Assembly (NCBI GenBank): GCA_903813345.2
Contig: CAIIXF020000006.1
Coordinates: forward strand, 11,538,348-11,602,347
DNA from: Owenia fusiformis
Taxonomy: Eukaryota; Annelida; Polychaeta; Sabellida; Oweniidae
DNA length: 64,000 bases
Direction of reading: 5' to 3'
Shown: positions 28,401 to 43,400 of the stretch, in pieces
Position numbering within the stretch: position 1 is the first letter of the stretch
Layout of the letters: each line of letters opens with the position of its first letter
The notes under the pieces: generated by a model
Databases searched by the model: none
Told to the model about the DNA's origin: nothing
Seen by the model: the letters and a program-made list of their open reading frames with translations, nothing else
Position numbers and translations under genes: made by a program

Positions 28401-31400
28401 ACATATCCCACTTAGACATGGTGGCTATAGTTTATGATGATATAACAAGCATCTTCCAATTATGGTATGTGTAATATATTGACCCAACAGGCAAGTACTA
28501 TACATGTATGTACACAGCACAATAAAAGTCTTTCATGTTTGTTAAGATTGCATGAGATCTCGATTGTCTGAACATGCATATACAATAACCACTATGAGAA
28601 ACGGTTATAACAATAGACCTTTCCAGTATAACTGCCATCGTTCACTGCATCAATGAAACTAGAATATATCAGTTAGATTCATGATGTATAGGATGTATGT
28701 TAAGTCGTAAAAAAAGTAGAGCATAAAAATAATCGAAATATTGCTCTGAAAGATTATCCTTGCTTCGTTTGGACAGTAAAATGTGGCAGGGTTTAGTTAC
28801 ATATTGGAAAGATGGTCTATTGTTTGTCGATGTGCAAAGAGAGAAGGGTGGTGGGAGGTTGTTTGGGGATGGAGGAGAATTAGATGAAAGTGCTAGAAAG
28901 ATTGAATGAATGCTAGGAAATTAACCAGTTCCACTTATCATTTACACTCATTCATATAGCATGCAAAAGTCATATAACAACCTTTGGGCTTTTTATATGA
29001 AAATCAATCTACAATTTCCTGTGTTAATTTAAAGGATTCTGAAGTGTTTTAAACTATTAAGATTGTGAGTGTTGGATGATTGGATCAAAGAGTTTTTAAT
29101 TGTGACATATCATATATCATTGTGACATAATGGTGACATATCATTCACTATTGTGATGTGTCTATTGTGATAAGACCTGCATGCATCCTCTGACCATGTG
29201 CTTGTATTATTCAAGTGTATACTCACACCAAGTGCATGCATTATGATGTAAGCTGACACTTGCGCTAGCTTGAAATACAATACACCAAAACTGTTATAAA
29301 AATGAACCCAAACAAATATGGGAATTTTAATTGGAGCATGAGGGACCAGATCAATATTTCAATGTCCCAAATTGTAATTTAATATCAGACTGACCCCTTC
29401 CAAAATGATAATTTATTGATTTCCATATGAACATCCTCCAAACACAGGCCTCCAGAACTCGTACCTTCCTTCTCCTTGGAAGAAGAAAGGAACTTAGTGG
29501 ATGATGTCTGGAACCCTGCGTTTGGAGGATGCATTTAAATGTTGCTTCCCTTTATAAGTCAATGTTTGATAGTGAAACAAAATGGACTGTTACACCCCAG
29601 TCACATTTGTCGTACGGCGGCTGTACATTGACCGCAGATCAATTAAATCAGTGAATTTCTCCAGCAAGCGTAAGAAAACTACAGTCGCCTCGCGGTCTCA
29701 ATACGGCGTATCCGATTTTTTACAGACCACAGCCATAGAAATTATAAGTCAGAGTTATAATATTTATTCATTTCTGCGGTCCCTGTAGAAATCAACAGGC
29801 CGTTGCCAGACAGCAGAACGGTCCCACGGTGGACGCACGTTGGGGTTACGTTGAACTGCGCCTGATGTAGTGTTTTGATGGGTTACGTTCCTTTGGAAAA
29901 AAATTTTCAGTTCAGGTTGACTGTCATATATTTGCTTTGAACACAAAGCAAAGGAATATTGTTTGATGTAAGGTCACTGATACCACAGCAACCTATGTTA
30001 CAAAAGATTAAGTTACTATTGATGTATCACTTAACACTTTTTATTTGATATAATATCCTAGCACTATAAATTACATTTATAAATTGTACTGATTTAAACT
30101 AAATAGAAATAAACACCAATGTTTATCAACAGAAATTCAAAGTTCGCCGTGCAACTGCCGTAGGAAATGTGACTGCAAAAGCATCTGACCATACAAATTC
30201 TACGGCTAACTCAGAAATGTTACTGACCACAGAAATGATAGACTGCACGATCGCCGTAGGAAATGTGACTAGGGTGTTAGTCCCCCCATGTAATTATTTA
30301 TATTGGGAGCAAACATCGATATATTGAACTTGTTCCTAAGAACTACAAGAAATACCAAGTTTATCCAATAGACAATGAATTGAGAATTTAAGCTACATGT
30401 ATTATCACATACATTTTTGTAATGAAGCTAGAGAAGAAATTCAGTTTCAAGCAAGAGATAATAATAATAAATTAGTATACAAATACAAAATCTGTTGTAT
30501 CTTTTTCATCATTTACATCTAAAATTTTAACTGTAACATTAGGAAATGTACAAAAACAGACACACATATACACCAGTATGAAAGGAGTACAATAATGATA
30601 GACCATAGACCACAGACCACAATTTGTCAAAGAAAATGTAAACTATATAACATAAAAATCTACTAATTACAGAGGTTAAAAAATCCAAAGCTTTTGACTT
30701 TAATTTTTGTTTAAGAGTCATTTGAGTAAATCATTGAAAAAACAGACCAGAAAGGTGTCCATTGAGTTGAGTATGTCACAGTGTTTGATTTGTGACTTCA
30801 AAGTGGGACAACAGTTGAAACACTGTTTGTTACTTTCAAGAAGCTACCAAATGGTCATTTAAGTACAGGTTATATTGTCAACAAAAACACACAATGACAT
30901 TATAAAATTACATGGTACAGTGAAACCTGTAAAGTGGAACACCTCTAGACAAACTGACTGACTTTATGTTAAATGAATCTTTGTAAGATGAACACCTCCA
31001 AAGTGGAACACATTTTAGAGGTACCAAAGGTCTTCCACTTAAACATGTATATGACTACACATGATGTCACATATAATAATTTTTTTTAAAATATATAACA
31101 CATGATATCACATATATGACACATAATATCACATATATGACACATGATATCACATATATGACACATGCTATCACATATATGACATGTGATATCACATATA
31201 TGACACACGATATCACATATATGACACATGATATCACATATATGACATATGATATCACATATATGAGATATGATATCATATATATGACACATGATATCAC
31301 ATATATGACACATGATATCACATATATGACACATGATATCACATATATGACATGTGATATCACATATATGACACATAATATCACATATATGACACGTGAT

Positions 31401-34400
31401 ATCACATATATGACACGTGATATCACATATATGACACGTGATATCACATATATGACACGTGATATCACATATATGACACATAATAGATCACAAATATGGC
31501 AGATGATGACATGAGACTCAGACATACTTACACATTTGATACATGCAGGACTAGGAGAGCACTAGCACAAATGATTATCACAAACATACATGCATTATTA
31601 TACACTCCCCACAAATAGTTTGGCGAACTGGAAGTCCCCTTTTAGAAAACATGTAAAAGCCTATTTATGTTTAGCAATTTTTATTCATTAATTTTCAGAC
31701 ATTTATGACCTAATTCTAATCGAGACACAAAATTAAGAATCATTAACAGGTTTTATCACAATATACTTAGAGGGGACTTCTTGTTGTCAAACTCATTTAG
31801 GGAGTGTATTCTTGGAGTATCAATGAACACAAACCAGACTACTATAAACAGGGAAGCATACATCTAAATCTAATGTGCATCACAATAGAAGCATTGGGGC
31901 ACATGCTGTAAGTAAGACTCTACCTTTCACACATGTGTTAGTAAAAGAAGAACTTTTCTTTTTAGCATTTTCATCTATGGTTTGCAAAGCACTTGGAGGG
32001 TCGGGGGTGTCCAAAGAAAAACTTTTCATTCGATGATTCAACTTTTGTCGACGTCGTTGTGGAGTATGAGGAGCTACAACAGCCAATAAGATTAACTCTC
32101 TGTAAGCAACACTAGAAAATAATGCCAAGGTCAAATGCTCCTACGCTGTGACCTAGTTATCGAGCTGAACTATAGATGGAGTGGCATATCTACTCATGCA
32201 ATGATGAATATTAAGAAACTGAAGGCAGAGACATATAATAACAAACTATCCAAATGAGTCAACAGCACCAATCATTACATCTCTTTTATATATGTCTCTG
32301 CTGAAGGCAAGATAAAGCTATTAAATCATCAATTGTATTGGCATTGTATAAGTTGTTGGCTATAGTAAACATGGTCACTGAAAGGCATGTTATATCCTAG
32401 TAGTCGACAAGCTGGCACACATCTACATATTCTAGTATGTGATGATAATGGTTGTGTCTAACTTTCTACTACTAACATACATAGGAGAAAATCAAGGAAT
32501 TCTAATGCCCTTGATAGCCTCAATGCTCTCCTTGGGAGAAATGTAACTATCAATCCTGTGCTGGAAGAAAAGAAAACTGCTAGTCATTATCTCTAATAAT
32601 TTAACATACACTGTGAAAGCATTTTACTGCAAAGAAAAGAAAACATGCTTAATGCCTTAAATCTAGGCGGAAAAAGACAAACCTGTGGTCAAAGCAAAGT
32701 GCCAAAGCAAGTCATGCATTTAAAAATGACAGTTCAAACAAAACATACAATACAAATAAGACACTTCACATTTAATGCTTATTTAATTGTTCTAATGGAA
32801 AATAAGATTCAACCATTAAATTCCAAATTTTATGTCTCTGATGGCATATATCATTCAATCAGTAAACCTCAAATAAAAAATGTTAATGAACAAAATTGCA
32901 TTTTCAATGCACACCTCTCGGAACAATAGATAAGCATAACTTTGAGGTGAAATATCTTAAGGGAATGTTATAGTAAGACATCCAGGGCATACTTGTATAT
33001 CCCTCATCTGTCATATCTGAACTGCCTGATGTGGATTCCTGGTGAACCAACATTAAAGGTGTTGAACTGATACGTGGAAATGGAGAATGCATGGGATCAG
33101 TTTCTGCAGCAATACGTGCTCCTCTAGTTGCTTTCCCAGTTGTTGTTCCCTTTTTATATTCATCAGCACTGCTTGTTCTGTTATGCTGGGAATGTTTGTC
33201 AGTTCGACGGACTGTTGGATCACTACGTCGTCTTAACTCCTGGGATTCTCCTGATCGTGGTGACTTTGAACGCAATTGGCTGATGTGACCCGATTCTGCA
33301 AGGGTATAAGACAGCAGTGCTTTAAGCAGACATAAACGAAACAATTTAATCAACAAATCGACCTGACACATACAAAAATGAAGGAAGCATCTACAAAGCA
33401 CTGTTCGACAAAAAATCTACCTGTTTGTAGTTAAAAGTCCAGATGCAGTTTTACACATATTAGTAACTCTAACTACAACATGGCATTACATTAATTGAAA
33501 CGTGTATTAATCATTCACTGAGCATCATATTTAAAGGTTCATTGCTTGAGTATCTATGAATAACTTAAACAGAGGAATGTCCATAATCTTTTCTATACTA
33601 TTTTCATTCCTCTCCACAAATTGTATCAATTTTATTAAACTGCACAAATTTTTATACTTTAAAATAAAACTGTTTACTCATGGTTCAATTAAACACTTAG
33701 CATAGTTTGAAATTTACTTTGCAAAACTGAAAGCCAAACTAATATGATAGCTCATGTCAAAACATGCCCAATGAAACATAATACAGACTAAGAAACAAAA
33801 TCAGTTAAATGCATACAAATACCAGAACAACGGCAACGACAAAGCGTAGCGAATCCCTTCGAACAGCCATGGATGGCATTTTTACAAACAAAGTATTTAG
33901 CAAAAATGGCAGGCATTTTTCAAAATGGCCGCCTTCTACCAAAAGTGTCATTAGACCATTTGCCATACTTATAGTATTCACATACCAAATATGAACAAAA
34001 TCAATCCACTACTTTTCGAGTTATAGTAAAATACGTTAAAATGGCGGCCATTTTGAAAAATGGCCACCTTCTACCCAAAGTGTCATAAGACAGTGTGCAA
34101 TGCTTATAGTATTCACATACCAAATATGAACAAAATCGCTTCACTACTTTTCGAGTTATAGTAAAATTTGAAATGGCGGCCATTTTTCAAAATGGCGTCC
34201 ATTTTGTAAAATGGCCACCTTCTACCAAAAGTGTCTTTAGACAGAGTGCAATATTTATAGTATTCACATACCAAATATGAACAGAATCGCTCCACTACTT
34301 TTCGAGTTACAGCAAAAATCGTAAAATAACGAGTAAAGGCCGCCATTTTTCAAGATGGCTGCCATGTGCTTCTTTAATATCTACATTTCTAGCTTTATTA

Positions 34401-37400
34401 ATGTCCTATATCATTTTTTTACAACTAAAACATATTGCTATTACAGTTTTACATAATGCACCTAAATTACTGTAAATTCGGCACTAAAATGGCCGCCATT
34501 TTGTAATGAGCGGCCATTTTGAAAATCGGCTTTCGAGCAGAACTTCTACCCCCATAGGGTATATGTGTACAAAATATGAACAAAATCGGGCGAATGGTAT
34601 TTGAGTTATTGCCCGGACGGACGGAGGCGTTCCCTATATCCCTCCGAACTTCGTTCGATGGGATAATAACATTATTGAACAAAAGACACAGTACGCACAT
34701 ATAACTTTCTATAGTGAACTAATATAATTTTTGAATCTGAAAAGGAGATAGTATCTAAATTAAATAACATAAAAAAAAACAGTTGAGTAAAAGCTAAAAA
34801 CATAAAAAGAAAACATCAGTCCTTTCCCCATTGAGGGCATTCAAGTTAGTGGAGATGACAAGGGTATAACTGTTCAAAACAGAAAGTTCTTCTTTCACAC
34901 ATACTTTACTTAGCGCAAATATATTACTGAGCAACAGCCTGACAGCAACAACATTCTACAAACGGCTTCCTGTATATTTTCCAGGAAAGGTTACAAACTA
35001 GTTTTCAATATCTTTTATTGCAAGACTTTTTGCTATAATTTCTAGTAACATGCCATACATCTCTATTGTTCAAAAATTCAAACAGATTGAAGCATCTGTG
35101 ATATTATCATCCATAATCCCCATTGACATTCACACAATGACATTACGAGGAAATTTAGCTGCATGCAATTTACGTGATAGCCAGAATATCTACACATATG
35201 AAGAATACAAATTCTTCTTGTTTTCTGACCAAAGCAAGAATAACATAGTTTAACAATGTTGTATATATTCAGATCAAATGAAATGTGACGTTTCAAAGTC
35301 TGAATCAAATAAAAACAGTTTATAGCACAGTGAAGATAAGCCACACAAAATGACACTTATCGAGAGAAAAAAATTACGTTTGCCAGCATTGCTGTAAGCT
35401 AATCGAAGCTTTGCTGCCCTATCCTCTTCAAAATGTTTGCGCAAAACTCTCTCCCTTAGAGAAGTAGTTGGGTCAGGGACATCAACCGAATGACTTTTTG
35501 TGTCCTCCAAACGGAAGCGTACTCTATGAGAGGGAACATCCAGTGAATGACTTTTAAACTTGAGAATGCACCTCCTAGGTCTGGATTTAGAAGCTTTACT
35601 ACGGGAGTCTTGAAATAAACAGAATTAGAAATAAAAAGAACAGATTTAACTACATACACTATGCATGACAAACATGCTGACATTACACTCAAACGCACAA
35701 GAAAATAAACAATACCAAGAGACAATCTTGTAACTGAATAAACATCACAAACATTATTGCATATGCTTATACCTGTAATAATTGAAAATGAATCATGCTT
35801 GGATGTGAAAAGTCACATAAGACCAAGTTCATATTCAAATAATAGTTGTAATATTCATATAAAAGTCACAATATAAATACAGCTCTCATTAAGTCGCATG
35901 AAGAATATGTTATATGCCTATTTCTAAAAACCTGTCCTAAGAAATTCATCACATAGAACATAATTGAATCATTCTATTCATCACACAATATCAAATTATT
36001 ATATCCTCTACTGACGGATGGGGGAAGGGGACGCCAGGCAACAGACATCCCTAGTTTATAAGCACATATCAATCTTAATTATCGCTCATATTGTACCACA
36101 CGAGCACAATTATTTGATTCACATCTATACATGTCAGCTCCACTGGTTGTCATGCAATGCAATGTTAGTACCAGATCCACCAGCAAGGAAATAATATTTA
36201 CTGAATGTTGGACATATCAGATTCAGCCTCCCTTCAGTTGGTTTTCCTTGCACCAGTATCCTCCAAGTCTGATGACTGAGCTCGAAGATCATCAAGTCAT
36301 TCTTTGTGATATACTGAAAACTCTTTGTACATAGCACCTCATCTTCTGGTTTTCTTCTGATTCTACCTAGCTGGGTTACTGTTGGTTTTTTGGACTTCAT
36401 AACAATGTGATTTGTGATGATGGAATGCAATACGACTGTGGCCTCTTTTTGTTAATTTGAATTTCTCGAATGTTTTAACCAAATTTAGTTTAATCTTTGA
36501 CTGGTATCTCCAAAAGGAGGCAAAACAAGAACATAGGGCCATGATGTACTTAGAAAGGATTCCCATCAATGGTTAGGAGGATTAGTTAAGTTGTTTTTAG
36601 ATGAAGTGTTCCAAATTTGTGACAATGATATCTGACTTTACCGTTGTCAGGCTATTCCGGTGTGAAAAGGAAAGAATAAAAAGTGTTACAAAACAGAGCA
36701 AGAAAATGTCAAACATCTTAGAGTACAAACAGTTGAGAGGAAAACAAATATCCCAAAATATCTTAAACTAACATATAAAGAAACATTATGTCGAATACCT
36801 CCATCCCCACCAAAACAATTTTATATTTCATTCAAACTGAACATCATTTACATATGTTAAAGAATAAATTAAAAATTAAAACCAAGACTCTAGACATTAA
36901 AAAAAGTTGTAGATACTACAATTTATGTAGCATTCATACAAGTCTATAATACACAATAATTTACAACGTCAAAAGTACAGACGGGCATATGAACAGAACA
37001 GTGGAAGGAGTTGGTGATTCTATAGGCTCACCAGGTGTCATAAAGCAAGGCATTATCAGATTATAATTGACTTTATCATTTTACTGACACTTTAAATTTA
37101 AAAACTCATTATTGCCAATTCAAAATGAACAAATAATGTGCTGACAAAAAGTGACTGGAAATAATGCAGAAAAAATGGCAATACTAATGGCAATACTGTG
37201 CTGTAAATGAGTCATTGGAAGATAATGTCCAGTAAATGAGATGATTGGGAAAGGATGTCCGGTGAATGAGTAATTGGGAAAGAAATAAGAATCAACATTG
37301 AATGCATGTTTCCAGGAATAGATGTCCAGTGATTTGGAATGAAAGTAATGTCCAGTAAATGAATGTTTGAGAAAGAATGTCCAGTGAATAAGTGATTGGG

Positions 37401-40400
37401 AAAGAATGATCATGCTATAAAGTTTCATTGAATTTGCTGAGTCCTACTGTATATAAATAACATTACCTAAGCACAAACAGCATATTAAGCTAAATGGTTT
37501 CAAGCAAAATGGTAATATGCAAATTAAAAGATGAGCGGATATGAAATCATAATACTCAGTATAGGCTAAAGCAGTGTATATCAGTTTATGAGTGTGTTTT
37601 TCAAATTTTGTCAATGGCCCTTTTTGATTATGTGGTCCACAACCATACACTGATTTGGTTCACAATATGCATCTTTGTAGGGTGGGTTTCCTTACATTAA
37701 GGAGGCGGCAATCAGTTCTGTATCAGGACACTAATATAATGCACAATTCTAGACATAATTACAATATTCTAGATGTACTGTACTCCAAAACTGATCATAT
37801 TACCTGGAGAATAGAAAATTGTTTGGGCACATATCTGTGGTATGGTGCCCAATGGTAAAAATTATGTTTTGGTTTTTCCCTACCCCTCCTCATATTGCAA
37901 AATTTGATATCACCTTCACTTCATATGAGGTCACTCCTGGGCCTGAACATAACTAACTTCCTTATTCCACAACGATTGATATTTTGACACCATCCCCAAG
38001 CCCAATTTACAAGGACATTTTGGTGATATAACCAGTTTACAAGGTGGTGATACTAGGCCGGCAACAACATTTACAAGGGTGTTTTGATGATATAACCAGT
38101 TTACAGGGTGGTGATACAAGGCCGGCAACAACAATTCTTGTAGAATACCTTGAACTGTTAGATTCACGCGTGGGTGTACTGGGTGCAAACAATTCTCACA
38201 CAAAGATGGTGAAAGCAAAGCTATAGTGTCTGCAGGTAAAGATGTGCAGGGTGTCCAACGCTCTGCAAGTAAATAGGGACACTTAAAATCCATATACTAG
38301 TTAGAAACTCAGAGAAACGAAGATATTCCTGAATCTGAATTAAAAGTAATGTACAGTACAATTGGTGAATCCAGCCTTACTTCTCCCATTCTATATTATG
38401 TATTGTTAAAACAGCATATACTGTAGTTTATATATGTGTGATAAAAAGTTTATATATTCAGCAAATTGCCAATAATGGTATTTATTCCATAATAACATGT
38501 TTTCCCTGGGAAAATAACAGGGAATAAAAGTGTTATTTGAAAAATCCCGTATCAGATCCCGTATCAGCCAAAATCCCGTATCAGATCCCGTATCAGCAAA
38601 AATCCCGTATCAGATCCCGTATCAGAAATATTCCCGGTAATTTCTCTTGAGTTTTACGCTTTTCGTCTAGCACATCTCTACAGGAAGTAAAAAAATCGTT
38701 TGGAAAATTGAAATTATTGAAATTATTATCATCTAGTTTACGTCTATTACTGTGACAAAGGTCTATTACTGTGACAAATATGTCTAGGTATGCATCAGAG
38801 GATGTTGATGACTTCATTAAAGGTCAAGAAAATATCAATACTTCGAAGAAAACTAAAAGTGACATAAAAATCCTAGTAGATTTTTTACGGAGTGAGAGGA
38901 ATGAACTCAGACCGATCGAGGAGATAGATCCCCATGATCTTAATGACCATCATTGGATGATGACATACAAAAATTGAAAAAAAAATATTATGAAATAAAT
39001 AGGTTATTGATGGTCGTGATGGAATATGGATTTATTCCTTGAGAAAATATGATATTGGCCTCAGAAAATATCATATTGACACTCGGGCTATCGCCCTCGG
39101 TCAATATGATATTTTCCTTGGCCAATATCATATTTTCCCTCGGAATAAAATCCATATTCCATCCCTCCCATTAAATAACCTCTATATATAACTGCATACA
39201 AGTTTGACTTTCAATCAAATCATTACCATTGGATCTTTGTCTCATCCAGACAATCAATAAATAAATGATAAATCAGATCTCTTGAATAATGGATTTTTTT
39301 GTTTAGTTTATTTTACTGTTATATTCAGGAATAGTAAATAGAAACCTGACAGCCAAGTTCTGTAGTAGCCTAGTTCTTAAAAATGATGACAATGAATGAA
39401 ACACACTTTGTACTAGTACTAATATTACTAGTTGAACAGAGTTGGTTCAAAGGATTGGTATCGATATGGAGAACTGAATTCAACAATGTTTTTCTCTTAA
39501 ATCAATTATTGAAAACATTCTGTAAAAAACACGGCATTTTATGTAATGTTGACTGATTGACAATTCTTGAGAATGAAATAAAATGTCTTTCCGAACCTTG
39601 TTGGAACAAAATAGCATATACGACATGTTTTTAGACCTCTCAATATTATAGTTATACAAAATAGATTAAAATCAAGATGAACATTTCATTTATTTTTAAA
39701 ATCAACCAAAATCTCTTTGTACAATTACAATATTGAGAGACATAAACATGTTGTGTTTATGTCGTTTTGTTCCAATGAGGTTCGGAAAGATGTTTCATTT
39801 CACTCTGGAAACATGATACCAAGAACAAAACAAGTGTTTGATGTGTTTTCTAAAACATATTAACAATATAGATGAAAGTATATATATATTTTTCAAATTA
39901 TATTGTTACCAATCAAAAGATGACCATTGAATTGACACAGTGTAAAATTTTCAGAAATTTTTTTTGATGATTGGTTTAAGAGAAACGTGTGTTCAAAAAG
40001 TTCGCTATATCGATACCCATCCTTTTATATGCTGATGTCTATTGACAAAGAAGCTTTGTTCAAAAAAAGATTTTCAAGATGGCTGCTGAATTTCAAAATG
40101 GCCCTATATGAGACTATATTATGTACTAGGCTCCTGTCAAAATCTTTGAACATCCATGCCAAAATATCAAAGCTTTATGTCAGGAACTTTGGGCATACGG
40201 ATTCCAACGTATGTTCAGCTTGTACTTGGAAATGGAAGACATAATTCAGGTTATACAATGTTCAGTTTTCATGAGAAACAAAGTTCAGTGTTCTTGCAAT
40301 TAAATGCATTAAGCCAATTTCTCTGTAGTATGAGTTCAGTATACACCAATGGGGCAAGTTGGGACTCAATGGGGCAAGTGGGATTTTTCCCCATTGGTGT

Positions 40401-43400
40401 ATACTGGCTTAACGCATTATGTGTGTCTTAAGAGTTGAAGTCTAAAAAATTATATGTTTGTGTATATTTGTATTGTATTTGTATTTTGGAAAAGGTAAAA
40501 GTGTGAGGGTCGATATTCTGATGCATTCCATATCTACTGAGGTTCTTGGTACATTATGAGCAAGAACATACAGTGTATCGAGGAAAGGTCAGCATGTATC
40601 CATCCCAGTCCTGCTCCTGAAAAGTTAACTCATCAGATTAAGCCGTATATTTTAAATTTCAATATCAATTCATTAATCTGCTCAAGCAATATATGAGTGT
40701 GAAAATGTCACAAACTTAAAAAGTACTTTTTAAGACTAAGGAATATGTACCTTACAGAATTTTGGAACTCTATGAGGTATTATGTACCTCAGTAGGTATG
40801 GAATACATCTATTACATACGGTTGGTTTTGAATACAAGGTTTATCTCTCGAGAAATATGTATATCACATATTTCCCTTGGGAAAAACCCTGTATCCAAAA
40901 CCTCCCAGTACACAACCCTTATGCCAACTCTCTTTGGTTGCTCTGTATTGTAGCATTCCGTTACCATGATGCATCTTATGATATCTCACCTTGGAATCTT
41001 AAAGCTTTCATTATTTCAAGGTGTCCTTAGATGATATTGGTATCATATTAAACCTAATTAAATTCCACATATGGTTAGGATTTGAAAATATGCAAATCAG
41101 CTAATTTGCATTAACTGTAACATCATCAATCTTTTTTTAAGGCCTGTGATAAGTAGAACATTGTTCAAATTTTGTTTTGGAACACTCAGAATCCTGCAAT
41201 CCATTTACTAATGTAAATTAAATTGAAACAAAGAGTCCACATACGCAGGATTTACTGTCACTACGATGTTTGATTGAGTACAATTCAATATCTGTGTAAT
41301 TCTAAGGGTGAAGGTCATATATAGACATAATGAAGAACTCTAATGAAGCTGTCAAATATATGGTCACACAGGATTTACTGTTGTGTTTCCTATGTTTGAT
41401 ATTGCAATCTGTATCTGTTTTATTCTGAAGGTGAAGGTCATAAATGAACATAATGGAGAACTCTAATGAAGCTGTAAAATATGATCACAATTTAGAAGTA
41501 TGTTTGATATTCTGTCAGATTTGGTTATATTAAATGAAAGTATGGAAATAATGAAAGAGTTTACTTACAATGTATTAACATTATATCTTAAGTCAGATTT
41601 GAACTTTTGAGAAAATGGTCAATTTGAGGCAAGTTGAAAAAAATTTCTGTTTTTACATTGAGAAGGTCATTGAAGGTCAAGTCTGCAATCTAAAAATCAG
41701 ATTGGAATTTCTGAGAACGTAGATGGTTTTGAAAAAATTGGCCAATATGAAGCAAGTTGAAAAAATACCTTTTTGACCTTGAGAAGGTCATTTATGGTCG
41801 ATTCTCAAATCTAAACCTCGAGAAGGTCATCAAAGGTCAAATCTCAAATCTAATGTCAGATGTGAACTTCTGAGAACTTGTACATGATTTTGAAATAAAC
41901 TGAAGTCAGTCTAAACAGTATTTGTTAAGTTATTGGAAGTTGTTAGAATTTGGTTCAGACGCCAACCGTCAGCCACCAACTGCCAACCATCGGATGCCAA
42001 CCGCCATCGCACAAAAACGGAGACCATGGCAATGTATCACCACTTTTTGGTGGTGACTAAAAAAAATGTCATACACAAAGCAGGTCATGAAAGTGGTCAG
42101 ACAGATATTTCTATGAATAATTGAGTACTTGATAAAAAAAATCAAAATAAAATGTATAAACCAAATCAATTGAATGATACAACATTTATATCTCCACAAT
42201 AAATAGTGTAAAATAACAAAAAAGTGTAATAAAGGACAACAATTATGTAAATATATTTCTTAAATATGCAATGGGAAGGCTAACCATCAACAAGGTGTTT
42301 TTACAATAGATATTACCAAAAATTACAATAATGTTATAACTATGTATAAATAAATAATTATGATATCCATATGTATAATAACTAGTGAAATTATATTTAC
42401 ACCAATGATAAGTTAACTGATTATAGCAGTGCTTTCTAAAAGAGTAATTATGAAGTTTTCTATCACTATACATGCAAATACTTCTGATCTACATCTCTCT
42501 ATTAGCAGCAAGAATGATGTGCGCCTTATCAAAAATTTAAATGGACCAGTCAGCTAATCACAAACATGAATGGATTAACTGACTGATATTCACCCAAGAG
42601 GACAGGGCAAAGTTTGGTGAAAACCTTTGAGATTATGTTTCTCTATCATTTGATTATCAACCACGCTTGATGGTTATTGCTCTCTTCAAATACCAATTTG
42701 TTTTCAAAAATCTTAAAATATTTTTTTTTCATATTTGTGACTCATTTACATTGTCTCCAAATGAAAAAAAAATTCATTGAAGAAAATCAGAAAATGAAAA
42801 TATAATTTACTCATTTTCTCTAGTACCTTTGCATTTTGAAAAAACCAAAGTGCAGTCTATAATCTAGGGATACTTGTTACGTACAGATCAATAAATGTAT
42901 TAGCAGTATATCAAGCTAATCAAGTATAGTCTAGAACTAGAAATATACCCTCCCAAAATGTTCACCAAACAAATCCTTGTTCATTATGCTTTATCAAAAC
43001 TTGTATTCTTAAAATCAGAATTCAAGTACATAAATGAAGGATTATATCATTTCTATGGTTGCAAGTTTGCAAGTTTACATGTAGGTATCAGTTCTCAGGT
43101 TGAAATTGAAGTATGGATTTATGATTCCAAATCAGTAAGTTAAGACACTTGTTTTCATTGATATTGACCAATAAAGTGAAAAGGGTGCAGTTTAGTTGGT
43201 ACACATAATGCAGTGTTCAAAATATAAACTATCCAATGTGATATAAATATGTGATAAAAACATGGTCAGTAACTTAACCATTTGACATTTTCAATTCAAT
43301 TTTCATTACAGTTTGACACTTTTAATTGTTGATCAAATTAATTTTTTCTTTGGACATCTTTCCTTCATTTTAATTCATGTTAAATTTTATTTATAAATAA

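Noticed and set aside
31067-31525. Open frames of 131-152 codons with CHICDI / YVISRVI repeats
   Set aside because: Created by a 21-bp satellite with no stops in several frames; lies in an intron.
32645-32929. 94-codon plus-strand frame
   Set aside because: Ordinary intron sequence next to the STAC-like exon; no domain and poor codon pattern.
36134-36430. 98-codon minus-strand frame as an extra STAC-like exon
   Set aside because: No acceptor/donor pair in phase 1 that keeps the frame; no similarity to the linker exons.
37931-38293. 120-codon minus-strand frame with repeated CPCKL-like segments
   Set aside because: Explained by a two-unit direct repeat of about 58-60 bp; no splice phases or domain.
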